Shown here piece by piece: positions 30,561-43,800 of a stretch of DNA of 64,000 nt (positions are counted from its first letter, which is position 1; every line of letters starts with the position of its first letter). Below the pieces are notes generated by a model, which did no database searches, was not told the origin of the DNA, and saw only the letters and a list, made by a program, of their open reading frames with translations. The stretch covers positions 834,356,033 to 834,420,032 of the forward strand of contig CM062816.1 in NCBI GenBank assembly GCA_031772625.1, read 5' to 3'. A program made the translations under genes and the position numbers. This stretch comes from Pinus tabuliformis (Eukaryota > Streptophyta > Pinopsida > Pinales > Pinaceae).

Positions 30561-33500
30561 TCTATGTCACTTACAATAATCTTCGGGATTCCATGTAGCT
30601 TTTGGACTATTTCCATGAATGTTTTTACGACTACACTTGATTTTAAATGATGAGAAAGAAATAAAAAATGAGCATACCTTGTCAATCAATCTAATATTAT
30701 CATAATTGCATTATTTCCCTTAATTTTTGGTAAACCTATAATAAAATCCATTAAAACTTCTTCCCAATGTTGCCTTAGTATACCTAATGGTTGTAATAGA
30801 CCTAGGGTCTTGATTGTCTCTCCCTTATTCTATTTGAGGACCACATATTCCACCACAATCTTTTGGACATTAGTTTTAAGAACTTCCAAGAAAACTCTTT
30901 CTTGATCATGTGGTAAGTTTTCAAGAATCTTGAATGTCCTACTATAGGAGAAGTTTGCAATTCCAAAAGGAATTTTGTTTGATATGGGAATTCTGAAATA
31001 AATATAGGTGATCTTTTTACCATGGAAAATCATCCTTCCACACAAATTTATCTAATGCACTTGGGTTGTTTTGAGATGTTGGATGATCTTGCATACCTTC
31101 TGATCTTTCTTCCTATCTCTACTTGCTTCTTCCACCCAATAAAATTACAGAATAGAAATAACACGTAGTAAATCCTTTATTTCTTCTTTTTTCCTTGATA
31201 GTGCATTTTCCACCGTACTATGTTTTCCATTTTGTGAATAATTTCAATATCAAAACATAGCATCTTTGTAACCATTTTTATTGCTCGTCTGAAGATAAGT
31301 GTGCTTCAAGAATTACTTCAAACTATCATGATCTATTTTTACTTTTAATTTCTTCCTATTAGGTAAGGGCATCATTTTTTACTACATGTAGTATAGACAA
31401 CATTTTTTTCTCATAAATGGGTTTTAGAAAGTTTTTTCCTTTAAGTTGGTTGATTTCAAAGGAAAGGGGGCTTCCTTTTTGCATTGAAACTGCATCAATG
31501 ACATGGCCTAAGGCATCACACTCTACCATAAAGTTTTTAGATAAGTCAAGGGTGGCCAAGATAGGAGTTGTACAAATAACTTCCTTAGTTTTTTCAAAGG
31601 CTTTGGTTATTTGTTGACTCCAAGAAAATGATTACTTCTTTAATAATAATGTCATAGATGTTGCTATTTGACAATAATTCTTGGCTAACTTGTAATAATA
31701 TCCTATCAATATTAAAATTTATTTAAATTTATTCAATGTTTTTGGGATTGGTCATTCCATCATAGATTTGATTTTGTTGGGGTCCAATTTGACACCTTTC
31801 ATGACCTGCAATATGACTCAAGTATTCCATGTCTTAAGCCTCAAATGCACACTTGGAAGGAATTGCATATAGTTTTTATTCTTGCAATATTTCTAAGACC
31901 CTATTAACATGTGCATGATCTTCCCAAGATGTGCTATATATTAATATGCCATCAAAAAATACTAAAAAAAAAGTTCTAAGGGTTTGAAAATAGAATTCAT
32001 GAAGCTTTGAAATGTTGAAGAAACAATGGTAAGTTCAAATGGCATATTCGAAAACTCATAACGACCTTCATGTTTTCTAAAGGATATTTTGGGAATGTCT
32101 TCTTGCCTCATTCTAATTTGATGATATCCCAAATGAATATCCAACTTAGTAAAGAAAACTACTCCATGAAATTCATTTAATAATTCATCAATGACGGGAA
32201 TAGGGAACTTATATTTGATGGTAATTTGTTTGGGTTTTCCATAATTTGGGCATATACACTATGAACCATCCTTTTTTATAACCATCACCACTAGTGAAGA
32301 GAACACATCTTGGCTAGGTTGAATGATGCCAACATCTAACATTTCTTGAATCGTGTGCTTAATCTCACTCTTCTATGCATATGGATGCATGTAAGGCCTA
32401 ATATTAGGTGGTACACTTCTAGGTTGTAAAAAAATAGCATGGTCTTGATCTTGAGCAAGAGGAAGACCCTTAGGAATCTCTCCAAATATCTTGAAATAAA
32501 TGTTGATAACTTTTGGGAGATTCACTAGAGCAATAGATATAAATGTTTACACATTTAGTAAACAAAATTGTGCAATTATACCATGGTGTCCCTTTTTGAG
32601 AAATTTTTTCATGCTATTAGAGTTTATCACTTTAGGTCGATCCCTTGGATACCTCTAAGCTCAATTTCCTTGCCTTTTAAGGAAAGTCTCATGAAAAAAT
32701 CTTGAAACTTAAGGGTTATTGTTCCCAATGATTGTAACTATTAGACTCGCAATACATCATAAACACTTCCAATTTGGATTGCAATCAAGGGGCTAACGAA
32801 TAAATACTCCCCCATATTCAACTTACTCTAGAAATTCCTTGAACAATTTATGGTACCTCCATTTTCAATCATTGCTTGAAATTTTGATGTTGGAGATACA
32901 AAGAAATTGTGAAGTTTTTCTTAATTGAAATTGATAAAGTTATGGGTACTATATGAATCAATCAACACTATTTTTTCTTTTTGATATATCATTTTATCTT
33001 GAGGGTTTGTGGAGTATTGATGTTGACCAATACATTACAAGATATTGTTGGAGTAGTCTCTTCTAGGTCTAGATCTTAATGATAGCTCCAATTATTGATC
33101 TTCTTATTCTTCATAGTCAATGTAGAATAAATTATTCTCATTAGATTTATGCTCTTTACCATACTTGTTGTCACAATTGAAACATAGCCCATTTTCTCTC
33201 TTTCATCCATTTGCCAAGGTGTCAACCTTCTTAGTTGAGTGAGGTTAGGAAAGGGAGCATGATGTTCTCACACTTAGTGATCAATCTTCTAGTAGCCATA
33301 TTTTTACCTTCATATTTCCTCACCATATTGAATGCATGCTCTAGTGATTTAGATTCAAAGAGATGCAACTAGTGTTGGATGCTATCCTTTAAAGTTTCCA
33401 TAAAGAGGTTTAAGAAGTTGTCCTATGATATGTACCATGCGACACAACTTTTGGAATTATTAAATGTGTTTTGTAATTGGACTTCTTTGCCACAAATTTA

Positions 33501-35090
33501 CCAATAGATTAAAGAATGTAATGATCTTAATATCCCCATAATGTTCTATCATTTCATCCGTGAAAATGGACCAATATACAATAGACTCATTTTTTCCTTT
33601 CAAAAATCCATGGATACCAAACAAATTGAACTTGTTCTAAATACAACGATGCAATAACCACCTTCTATAGGGACGAAAATTGGTGTAGATAAAATTATTG
33701 TTCCATCTGGAATATTCATATTATAGGATATTTACCATCAAATTTCCTCATATTTATCTTCAGAAATAAGTATTTTCTTGGTGTTAAGTTGAACCTTTGA
33801 TGTTGTTGCTCTTAGAGTGATGAAGAACACGATTCTACGATTCAATATTTTTTGCTCTCCAATTGTGACATAATACTCCCCATATGTGATTGCATATCAA
33901 CACCACTCTCATCCTTACATTCATGATTTCATTGGATCTCCATATATGTTTTAGGGAGGTTTTGTAATAGAATGGTTTGCAATTTTTGTATTTATTCCTT
34001 ATTTGTATTTATCTTCTTCTCCATTTCATTTGTTATTTACCTTTTAATGTTTTCCTAATAAAATGAGAAACTGACTTGTTTCAACATACTACCATTCATT
34101 TCATCAACTTTGTTCTTTAATTAGGAGAACATATATTATAAGTCTTCATTTTCTTCAAATATCATGTTTGAGTTGTTATGAGTACAAATAGTATTTCTTG
34201 TGGATCCCTTTTCCATGAGAAAAATAATAATATTCCTCTTTATCACAAATTTTCAATCACCAGTAGTCAAAAGTTATGCCACTTGTAAATTACATACCTT
34301 CCAAACCCTAATTTGGAGATTGTTTGGATGGTCAATCTTTGTCCTAATATAAATAAAAAATTTGATCCCTTATGAGTATTAAATTTCAATTTGTTGAGCT
34401 ATTATATGTCTTATCTACAATTCCATAGGTATAATAAAAATTTGATGTGCCAAGTGAAAATTATGGTGGCTTTCCAAAAAATTAGTGATTTTGGGTCTTT
34501 TCCCAAGAACAAAATTTACATTGTGCCACATGTCCAATTTTTCAAGTCTTATTCTAAAATTTTTACTTGAGGTACTTAGATATGTCTCCTTACACCCTTG
34601 AAATTTTACATTTTAAAACTTCTCTATGACAAAGTTACATTTAACGAACCAAGATTACTCATTTAAAAACTAGTTTTGGGACTAGTCACAAACGTTATCT
34701 CCCACAATGTACACATCCAAAAGTATCAATACCCAAAACATAAAAAAATAAAAATAAAATCCACTAGTACCCCGGTATCTCTCCTAAGTCACCTAAATAT
34801 TTTATGGTCAGAAGCTTCCTAGAAACAAAGATATAGTGAAAATTCCAAGATATCTTATTTAGAACTGATTTTAAGAATAATCACAAACCCTAACTTCCAT
34901 AGGGTATATCTATGAAAGTATAGTGAGTCAAAATTTGAAATTTTTATGACATGTACTTTGATATTTCTTCTCATTCTCCTCAATATTTCACTATATTGAA
35001 ATTCTAAAAAAAAAAATAGTTATAACAAAATTCCCATGATGTCTTGATTGAAGGAGAAAAACCCTAGGATCATGGGCTCTAATACTAAAT
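30560..35090 (-). mobile_element. Old Ty3/gypsy retrotransposon relic
   Basis: Minus-strand pol fragments lie in gypsy order. An RT piece (about 32144-31962: DIHLGYHQIRM, FRKHEGRYEF), an RNase H piece (about 31590-31359: ATLDLSKNFMVECDA) and an integrase zinc-binding/core piece (about 31023-30600: SPIVGHSRFLKTYH) can be read. A gag-like zone lies at about 33900-33200. A degenerate initiator-Met-type primer site (TAGTATTAGAGC) abuts position 35090, where TGTAATGACC starts a probable 5' LTR extending to higher coordinates. It is heavily broken (many breaks) and very old. Confidence 0.8.
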
Positions 35091-37860
35091 GTAATGACCC
35101 ATGCAACTTAAAAATGATAGAAAGTAAATGAATGCAATCCACTTCAAAAGGAAACCCTCCTTTTACAATGAAACCAATATCAAAGATAAGATGAGATCAT
35201 CATAAGGCTAGGCCTCCTTGGTATATATTTAGGAGACAAAGGTATAATTATAAAGAAAGGGTATAATAAAAGGTTTTTCCTTACATAAAAAAAGAAATGT
35301 AGTAACTCAATATATAGGGATTAATAAGGAGTTTTATGTTCTTAAGATAGATTACTTGGGTTGAGAATTGTAACATGGAATTCAATTAGCCCTATGCAAT
35401 TTCAACACGATAATTAACACTTTCTTAAGCTAGGGGAAGAAGGTTGTTGATTTTGAGCTTTGGAATGATGAGTGGCCAAATTACTGGACCATATCCATTA
35501 ATATAAATATTCAAATCAAATCTCCTTGGTGAGAATGCTAGGTCTAGGGTTGGAAACCTCACCTAAACCTACTAGTGTTTCTTGTCGAAGGATGGCTAGA
35601 GGTTGTTTAGCAACATGAATTCACCCTTGTCATCCATATTCCAACTCTCATGGACCATGTACTTACCTCCAATAATTAAATCATTTGATCTCCTCCTGAA
35701 AACGTTTTAAAAGATCTCCTCGTAGTAGTGTTTATCTTCAATCAAGATATTTCCAAGGTAAAAACCAACCTGTGGTACTTTTGGTTTAAATGGGAACCCA
35801 TATTTAATTCATCACTAATTTATACCTTCATTTCACCTTGGAGCTAGTTTAATAATTCTCTACATGCTTAGGAAAATTCTCTAGATATGAAAAGTGCGCT
35901 TATCTTAAGCTCTAAAGCACAATTTCATGACTTCTTAACTCCATTGTTGGTAATTTCTTATGACTATTAGGCTATTCATTATATATGGCCCATTATTTAG
36001 GCACCATCTAATAAGAAGGTTGAGAGGTAATTGATCACTAAATCATTCATTCTCATGAGTCATATGCTTGTTTCACTTATTTATTTAGCTAGTTGGGGGG
36101 CATGTAGAACCTACAAAACACTTGGTAAGCATTCTTATGTGTTGGAAAGAAAGACTTGGAATTTAACCTCAAAATTTTCACACCCAAATATACTAGCATT
36201 ATTAACATTCCTCATCTAAACAACCTTCATACTTGCTTAGATGACATTGTAAATGAAAACCCAATGTTTACTTTCATTCTAGAAACATAATATTTGTTCA
36301 TGTATCCTCACCTTATAATGGCATGCCTTTACTTTGTATCAATTGTGACAGTTATTAGTTAGTATGATCATGCTTCAATGTCTAAAATTCATCCTCCATT
36401 AATATCTTAATCACTTCCATGAATATATTACGAATAAATCAATTATGATTGATTGTTAATCCATGATGGTTAAACCAAGAGAGAGTAATATTGCAATTTT
36501 CCCTTCACTAGAGTAGATGAGAGGTATTAGCAATGATTTGGTAGAAAATTTGAACTTCTTGTTTAATAATTCAATCTCTAAAATAATGGACCATAAACTT
36601 GTTAGATAGTGTAGAAGCTCACTGATCATTGAGCCTCTTTCATATTACTAATGAGCTATTTTATTACCATACAATTGGGAACATGATCGATCATCATTAA
36701 ATTTTCACCTCGAGGTACTAATGCTTGTGAGGTCTCATGCACAATATATGAAATACTTAAGGTTTTATTTAGTTATATGGAAAATTCTAATTCGATTCTA
36801 ATTTATGAAGGGAAATTGCATCATTACACTACAAACATTCAAAGTTAACTCAATCATTATTGGAAATGATCATGTACTTGAACACCAATCATGCTAACCC
36901 TATTGGCACCAAGAAATCATCGAGAATGAGAATCCTTTTTTCATAAATGAATCACCAACCATGATTTTGCCACTTCATATTTCCATAAATCATCACTCTC
37001 ATTGGAAAACTTGGCTAGAAACTAATCTAGGAGTTGAAATGATTTTGCAAAATGGAAAGACACCATGTTTTGGAATAAAAAGTAAATCACACTACAAAAT
37101 AGATAAACATGTTTATCCACAATTATAGAAATTATCTTCTAAAACTTATGATTTCAATTCCAATGTATGGCTTCTCTTAGAGTGATACCATCAATGACCT
37201 AGTCTTGTGATAACTCTTCTTTTGCTTTATTCTTAGACGTGTAACCATTAGTGGTTCGAAACATGCAATTAAATAATATATTTCTACAACCAAGCATTAT
37301 ATAGGAAATGAAACAAATAAAAACCATGAAGGAAATTAAAATTGATGGAAAATTAAAAAAAAAATTGAAACCACAAAACACATCTATAATATATACAAAG
37401 AGCTACACAATGCCTCGCCTTGGAGTGGGCTCCCTCCAAGTGTTCGACCTATGTGCCCATTTATGAAATCAAACACATGACAATCATGCATGACAAAAAT
37501 AATATCAAATAGATATATTATTGCTATAAAAATATTACAATGCCAACAACAAAGATTATTGCTCTCATCATCCTCCTTTTTCAAATTGTAATGGCTCCTT
37601 TTATACATGGAATGCTTGAAAATAAAACAAAAAATATCAATGAGGGATTACTAAAAATGCATTGGAGCCCAAGCTATAAATGCATTGGAGCACAAGCTAT
37701 TGGAATGGATTTTTAAAATGAATAATGAAGATAAACATATCTATTTTAAGTATTCCTCCTTTAGAAAATGTTGTTGTAGCTCTCTTCAACATATCAAGGG
37801 CAAATTTGGTTATAAAGAAATCAACTATCGGGAAATCCACCTGAGTTGTGGCCTCCCAAG

Positions 37861-37894
<34 letters not shown>

Positions 37895-38428
37895 CTCTTA
37901 TATGTTTTCAAGTGTGGGTATCTAGAAATCAACCTTCCAACATTTAAAGTGATATATATCATCATTTATTAACTTTCACAAATAATTATAACACCGAATT
38001 TGTGGGATCTCCATTAATGCTTTGAGTAGATGCTTGGTTATCTTCTAATTGTTGTCTCCTTGATTATTGGGTTGTCAAATCCATGACATGTTTTGTTAAC
38101 AAATTTCCAATGCAGACATTTCTCCCATGAATATTATGAAGTTAGTTCCACAAACTCTCTTTTGCTATGCTAAGTTGAGGTTCCGTACAAAAAAATGATG
38201 TATGGTTCCATAATAAGAATATAATTTTATAGCTTTGGATGTGTTGCAATCTTAATTCATGTGTTGCATAAATGATTGCACTTTCTAGAATCCATAAGGT
38301 AGCAAACCATTGTCTTGCATATATGTGTTAGCTTTTCCAAATATTCATAATAAGCACACACTAGAGGCTTAGATTTAGAAGCGAGTAAATTTGTCTTCTT
38401 AGTAGAACCTAAAAGGGAACTCAAGTAT
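35090..38428. other. Gene-free decayed DNA; 5' LTR remnant probably at the start
   Basis: The first few hundred bases are probably the LTR of the gypsy relic. Beyond that I see no gene, RNA or element signature. A TA microsatellite of about 15 units lies at 37861-37892. Open stretches here are short and AT-driven. Confidence 0.55.
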
Positions 38429-38803
38429 TGTTACACCAGACAAATCCCTCTTGTGGACAAGAGCGATCTCCATAGATCCTTGACAGAAACTAGAAACAAG
38501 TAAGACAATTGAACTGACCCTTTCCTTAAGTTGAACTTGTTTGAATTATAAGAATTAAAGCTAATGGATGAGCCTCTTACCTGTTTCATGAAATGCTCGA
38601 TGAAGATCCCTTGTTGTGATTCGATGCAACTCTTCAATGCTTGATAATACATGCAAATATCGACCATAAAAGGATCAAAAGAACATGCGATATAATAATC
38701 CAAACAACTTAACCTAATGATCAAGGAGATTAGGAATTGAATTTTCCTTAATAAACATTATAAACATTATAAACAATTGTAAACTATTGATTACTCTAAT
38801 AAG

Positions 38804-39869
38804 TGTTGTGGGGAAAAGTATCCGATGCGGATGACACTATCCCTACTCTAAAGGTGACAGTCTTTAGCAACAACTGAAAGTAAAGTTTTACTGTTTCCCT
38901 TTATGCAAGTACAGAGAGAATGAAAGAAGGTCAACCAACCTGGTGTCCTTCGCTTAGTCGATCCTTGCTCTTCTCTCCTTGTATCTCGTTCCCAGCTCCT
39001 TGCTCTCCTAGCCGGTCCAGCTACATACAGATCCTGCACAAAACAAGAGAGCAAACTACAAGATACATGTACTCATAACTGAAGCATGGATTAGGGTGCA
39101 TCAAATATACATGTAAACACAAAGCATCTATGTAAAACAAGTATATAGGAGAACATGCAAACTTTATTGATAGAAAGTAACAGGGTTCCAGAGGAAGTTA
39201 CAACCAATGATGGCTCCAATCCAGCAGCACCTCCTCGGCAGCAAGAACTCTCCTCTTCACCTCTAGTAAAACAATCACCCAATAGCTCTGACTGCAAACC
39301 AACAGCACCTCCTTGCTTAAACCAAAATTCCAGCCTCCCTAGACTTCATAGAAGAGCTCTATATATAGGGTAGAAGAAGAAAGGATGAGTCAGCTTGAGA
39401 CTGACATGAAGCTGCCTTGTGTCCTCTCCCTCTTCAGTTAATCTTCAGTTCCTGAGTCCACTTGGAGATCCTTGGTTACACATGGTGATCAAGTACCTCT
39501 TACTCATCACAGGGCGAATCTTATGAACCAAGTGTCATTTTGGAAGCTTCCTGGGCAATTGACACCTTGCAGGATGACTGTGCCACTTGGCCAATCTCGC
39601 CCAGCGCAGGTAGCCTTCATTGTTTTTGACTTCCAGCGCAGATACAGAGTGGGACAGTTGCAATACAGCGCAGAAGCTCAGTTAAGCAGCTGACATGATC
39701 CAAAATAAGCCTGTTTTGAAGTGTTTTCAGGTGGAGAATTGATTGGAAGTGCTGTTGATTGATGACCTTGTTCTTTTAGGGGTAAGAACAACATGTTTAG
39801 GGACTGAGGATCCCTGTAATTATTGACATTCCATGCTCCTTGACGTGAGGCACAAAAATGTCTATAACA
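38804..39869 (-). repeat. 3' LTR of the young element
   Basis: 1066 bp, TG...CA, nearly identical to 43753-44818. A palindromic TATATATA (about 39360-39367) near the middle is a candidate TATA box for element transcription on the minus strand. Small open frames repeated in both LTRs are not separate genes. Confidence 0.96.
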
Positions 39870-41935
39870 GTTTCCCCCTAAAGTATGAGGCCGTTTATCG
39901 GGTGAAATGCTTTAGCTAGAGGATCCGAAGTTCGTTCCAGTGCTGAGGAGAGTGCCCTGTAATACAATACAATACAATACATTATTTTTCATTCATCATT
40001 ATTCTCATGATCTAGCTGAGGCGGGCATTCCCATGCTCAGCTTTCTATAAATACATTTTGGTACATATGACAGACGATCGTCTGAAGATAGACTGATAAT
40101 TTTCTGCTGAAACTATCATCCTTTGAATAGGATGATCATCTGCTGCAATAATGTACACGGCAAATGCTTTTATATTTCCTGAATATATATCGCAGCCCGG
40201 ATGGATGAAACTAGATCCGGGGTCTTCAAACTCGCTCGATCTTCACTCTAAGTACAAGTCGATCCATGTGAGAATTGCGCTGAAGTCGAACATGGAAAGA
40301 CATCGCTTGATTACCGGTCAATAATGAAAACCGTTAACAAGCGCGAGAGGAATCACCAATAATGACGATGACCCTCAAGGTACTGCAGTACAATTCACGT
40401 GGCGTGAATAAAGGACTTGGCGTCGAACGCCACGCAAAATCTTCTGGTCGAAGGTCATTGATGTATACCTGTCGCCGGAAGTGAGAAACTTGCCATTGAG
40501 GCATGCAAGCTTCAAAGTACTGATGGGGGTGTTCCTAGATCAACTTCTTGGATAATGAGCTGAAGTCGACAAGAAGCGATCCGTCAAAGGAGGGCCTTAA
40601 TGAATCCCACATCAATGACACGGAACGGAGCTAATGACTTTAGTGGAGGTGAAAACAAACTGTGACATATGATTCAGGGTGGCGATCATGAATGGATGAA
40701 GGATAATGTATGGCAGTGGATGGGACACGGTTGACACTTTCAGAATGACCCCTCTTGAACATATAACGACACTGATGCGATGGATCGGTAGCATTACCCC
40801 AAATGTGGATGGTGCGGCGAGGACCATGGTGATGAGACCGGTGAATGAAACAACCCAACCCGATATGGTACGGAGGAAAAGTGTCATGTTCAAGAGTGAC
40901 TTGCTACCTTTAAACTTTGATGTTCTCCCAATTTTTCCCCAGTCATTTCTGACCAGTACCTCTTTATTTTTGTCAAGCTTGAGGAGGATAACATATGCTT
41001 GTTCTATAACCTGCCCTTCGGGCAAGCCCATCGCTATGATTTAACGAGCCTAGCGATAGGGAAACTCATTCTCGTCTAAAGACAAGTTTGTCGCTATTTT
41101 AATCATTTTAACGAGTCTAACGACAAAGAAAACTCGGTCCTTTTCATTTTTAGAGAGTCTGAAAAGGTACAGAAAGTCAACTCCATGATTCCTTTTTCGT
41201 CATCTAATCCCTTAAGTCCGAAAAAGTATAAAACAATACAGAAGGGATGGCTATTCGGTACTTTTACGAGCCGAACAAGACAAGCGCTCGATCTTTTTGT
41301 GCAATAATCCCTCAGGTCCAAAAAGATTAAAATCTAGAGGAGGGATAGCTTTCGGTCGTTTAACGAGCTAGAAGGCCAAAACTCGGCAAACTTTTCATAT
41401 TTTGCGAGTCAGTGAAAAGAGCTCAAAGAAGACTCGTCTTTTGAGGAACGAGTGATAAACAGGGATAGCAACTGATTCCAGGTACAAATTGGAATTTTCC
41501 AATCACAGTAATGTCACAAGGATGGCTAGGTGAAATCACTCTTCGCAGCTGTTCCTCAAAATAGGTAAACATACATATGGGGGTGAACGATCGGCCAAAT
41601 GAAATGGAGGTGATGGATGAAAACACGACCAAGGTCTTTAAGGCTTATAAATTTACGATCGCAATGGTTATTTACCCAGATAGGTTCATTTTTTAATGAG
41701 CTTGAACTTTGGCGAAAAAAATCTGCTCACGCTTTTCTATTTTTTAACGAGCATAAATTCCGTGGTAAAACTGCTCGATTCATGGTCAAATTTTTATTTT
41801 TTACTTTTACTAGCTTTTCTCTTTTCAAATGTAGTACTTCATCTTCAATTGCTATAACAAGTTTTGTTAGAAATGGACAATATTTGCATGAAAACGAGAT
41901 TATAACCCTAATATTTAACTTTAAACTGTGTAAAA
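39870..41935. other. Interior of the young element: 3' region with CGAG...CTCG repeats
   Basis: No gag-pol. It aligns in order with 45493-47300 of the old element (for example GATGAAACTAGATCC near 40204 and 45786). About 41035-41790 contains five to seven loose units of TTTAACGAGC...CTCG, 60-100 bp apart; similar units lie at about 46600-46930. A block at 40885-41031 also resembles 46500-46590. The region lies upstream of the plus-strand PMD gene and could hold its regulatory DNA. Confidence 0.7.
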
Positions 41936-41937
41936 AG

Positions 41938-42379
41938 TCATAAAAAGGGGTTTTTACCTCTCATTTACCATTTCATTTGCATTTTGCTTGTTGGAGCTCT
42001 GGAGGTGCCTCTTCTTCCTTGATTTTCACCAGCTGATTCCGGGAGATTCTGTGGACGATTTTCGGCGCCGTTTGGACCAGGTAGGAGCTAAACCTTAGCC
42101 CTTCAGTTTCATGGTTTCCTTTTTCAGTTTCATGCCTGTTTTTCAGAGCTTCTGGGCCCCAGGGGTTTCATTAGGGCGCCCTGGCATCAGCGCAGGTTCC
42201 CCTTTCGAAATCTGCGCTGTATTTCAGGCAGCCTTAAGGCAGACTGAGTTCCAGAGCAGGGGGAACACTCTCTGCCTGCGCTGGGCCTAAAAGAGCTGAT
42301 TTTGCATGAGTTTTTTGATGATTTTTCGCCAGATTTTCATCAAAATCAGGAACTTACTCCTTCTCTTGTTTGATTGTAG
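41938..42379 (+). promoter_or_regulatory. Promoter-like segment and 5'-UTR intron of the PMD gene
   Basis: A TATA-like TCATAAAAAGGGG (41938-41950) is followed by a short leader and an intron with GT at 42081 and AG at 42379, 15 bases before the start codon. The old copy has the same layout: TATAAAAG at 47300-47307 and an intron at 47439-47770. Parallel structure in two diverged copies supports a real plus-strand promoter and spliced leader. Confidence 0.6.
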
Positions 42380-42394
42380 GGAACTTTGGACAAA

Positions 42395-43800
42395 ATGTCC
42401 CTTACATGGCGAGAACGAGAACATGAAGCAGAGGACATGGTTGCACTCCATGACCCAGTCACGGTGAACGCGCTTCGGAACTGTGGCCTGCTGAAGTTCT
42501 TCCGTATCTCTAGCATGAGAGCACAGATTTCTTTACTGCAGTATATGCTTGATGCTTGGGATCCTGTTAACCAAGTATTCCAGATTAGGGGGAAGTCCTT
42601 CCCCTTGACCATAGAGGACATGTACTTCTTGACTGGGCTGTCAAGGCGGGGTGCTCCCATTTCTTTGTCAGGTACGGCTCGAGGGACTACTTCCACCAGA
42701 GATTATATCCGTCAGTATTGCCGGGAAGGTTCACAGCCGAGCAAAGACGGCAAGATCAATATCCGTGATATTACTGACAGGTCTCTCAGGTCCATTCTGT
42801 TTACTATTGGTAGGATGGCCGGTAGCGTAGCTTTGCATGTTGCCAACAGATCTTATATGCAGCACGCCTTGGAGTGTCTCCAACCGAAAGTGTTTAACTG
42901 GTGTGATGCCGTACTTATCCAGATGAAAAGTCAATTGACCAAGGTAAAGGACGGGGGGCTGAAGAACTTTGGATTTGGTTCTATTCTCACTGCCTTTGTC
43001 TTGGAGAAAATCCCATTGATGCAACCTCAGTACATCTTGCTTGATGTGCCTTCTCCGACCGAGCCACGCATGCAGAGGTGGGTTGACCATATGTCCCGGC
43101 ATGCTGGTCAACCTCATATTACATTCACTGAGTCCTTCTTTAGGTGGTTCGAGCGTCAGGAGATGGCATTTTCTGAGTATCCATACGTGGGTATGGACTA
43201 CCGAGGTGATCCGGACTTGGTGCTTCCGGACGGCGAGCAATGGGGCGCTATTGGTAAAATCTCTGACCATATCACTGTTTATTATTTTCGTTCATGATGT
43301 TTACTGTTCAAAACTGATCAAACTCTTGGGTGCATGCAGATGTTGGTCCTGTTCGTCCAGTAGCTCGTCCACGATCGCCAGTTGCTGCCCCAGCAGCAGA
43401 GCCTGCTAGGAGAGTTGTTATTCGCGACCTTGGTGATACCGAGATACTTGCAGCTGTGCAGGAGCAGGTTGAGAGCCTTACTCGTGGTCTTCCGGATGTA
43501 CAGATTGACGAGTTACCTTTACAGTTGCAGCGGCACACCATCGGCGTGCCTAGACGATGGACTCGTCTCTTGCGCATGATCGCACAGACCGTGACGTACT
43601 TTCATGAGCAAAGGAGCAAGAGTAGTAAAACCCTCTACTTCGCTTTTGATATAGTCAAAAGCTTTTCGATTCAGTACTCTTTTCTTCAAGAAATGAATAG
43701 CAAAATACTACAACAACAAGATACTAGGATCTCCCCAGCGGAGTCGCCAGTTTGTTGTGGGGAAAAGTATCCGATGCGGATGACACTATCCCTACTCTAA
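42395..43800 (+). CDS. Plant mobile domain (PMD/MAIN-like) protein, antisense passenger of LTR element
   Basis: The start is ATG 42395 (MSLTWREREHEAEDM). The two coding exons are 42395-43253 and 43340-43800, with a GT-AG intron of 86 bp; the frame is continuous for 439 codons. The first exon has the PMD pattern: NCGLLKFF, then W...F.IRGKSFPLTIEDMYFLTGL with following RRGAPI, then FGSILTAFVLEKIPLM and MDYRGDPDLVLPDGEQWG. PMD proteins (MAIN and MAIL1 in Arabidopsis; also in transposons) act in genome maintenance and silencing, but no biochemical activity is firmly known. The gene is antisense to its element, and its 3' end runs across the primer-binding site and ends just inside the LTR. Its expression is unproven. 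Confidence 0.8.
43732..43749 (-). other. Primer-binding site of the young element
   Basis: TGGCGACTCCGCTGGGGA on the minus strand starts three bases from the LTR at 43753. It is not the initiator-Met type used by other elements here. Similar GGCGACTC...CTGGGG primer sites occur in other plant gypsy elements; I do not assign the tRNA. The PMD reading frame on the opposite strand passes through it. Confidence 0.8.

Noticed and set aside
42395-43800. PMD gene as an ordinary host MAIN-like gene
   Set aside because: It sits wholly between the LTRs of an element with exact target duplication, and a related copy lies at the same place in a second element of the family.
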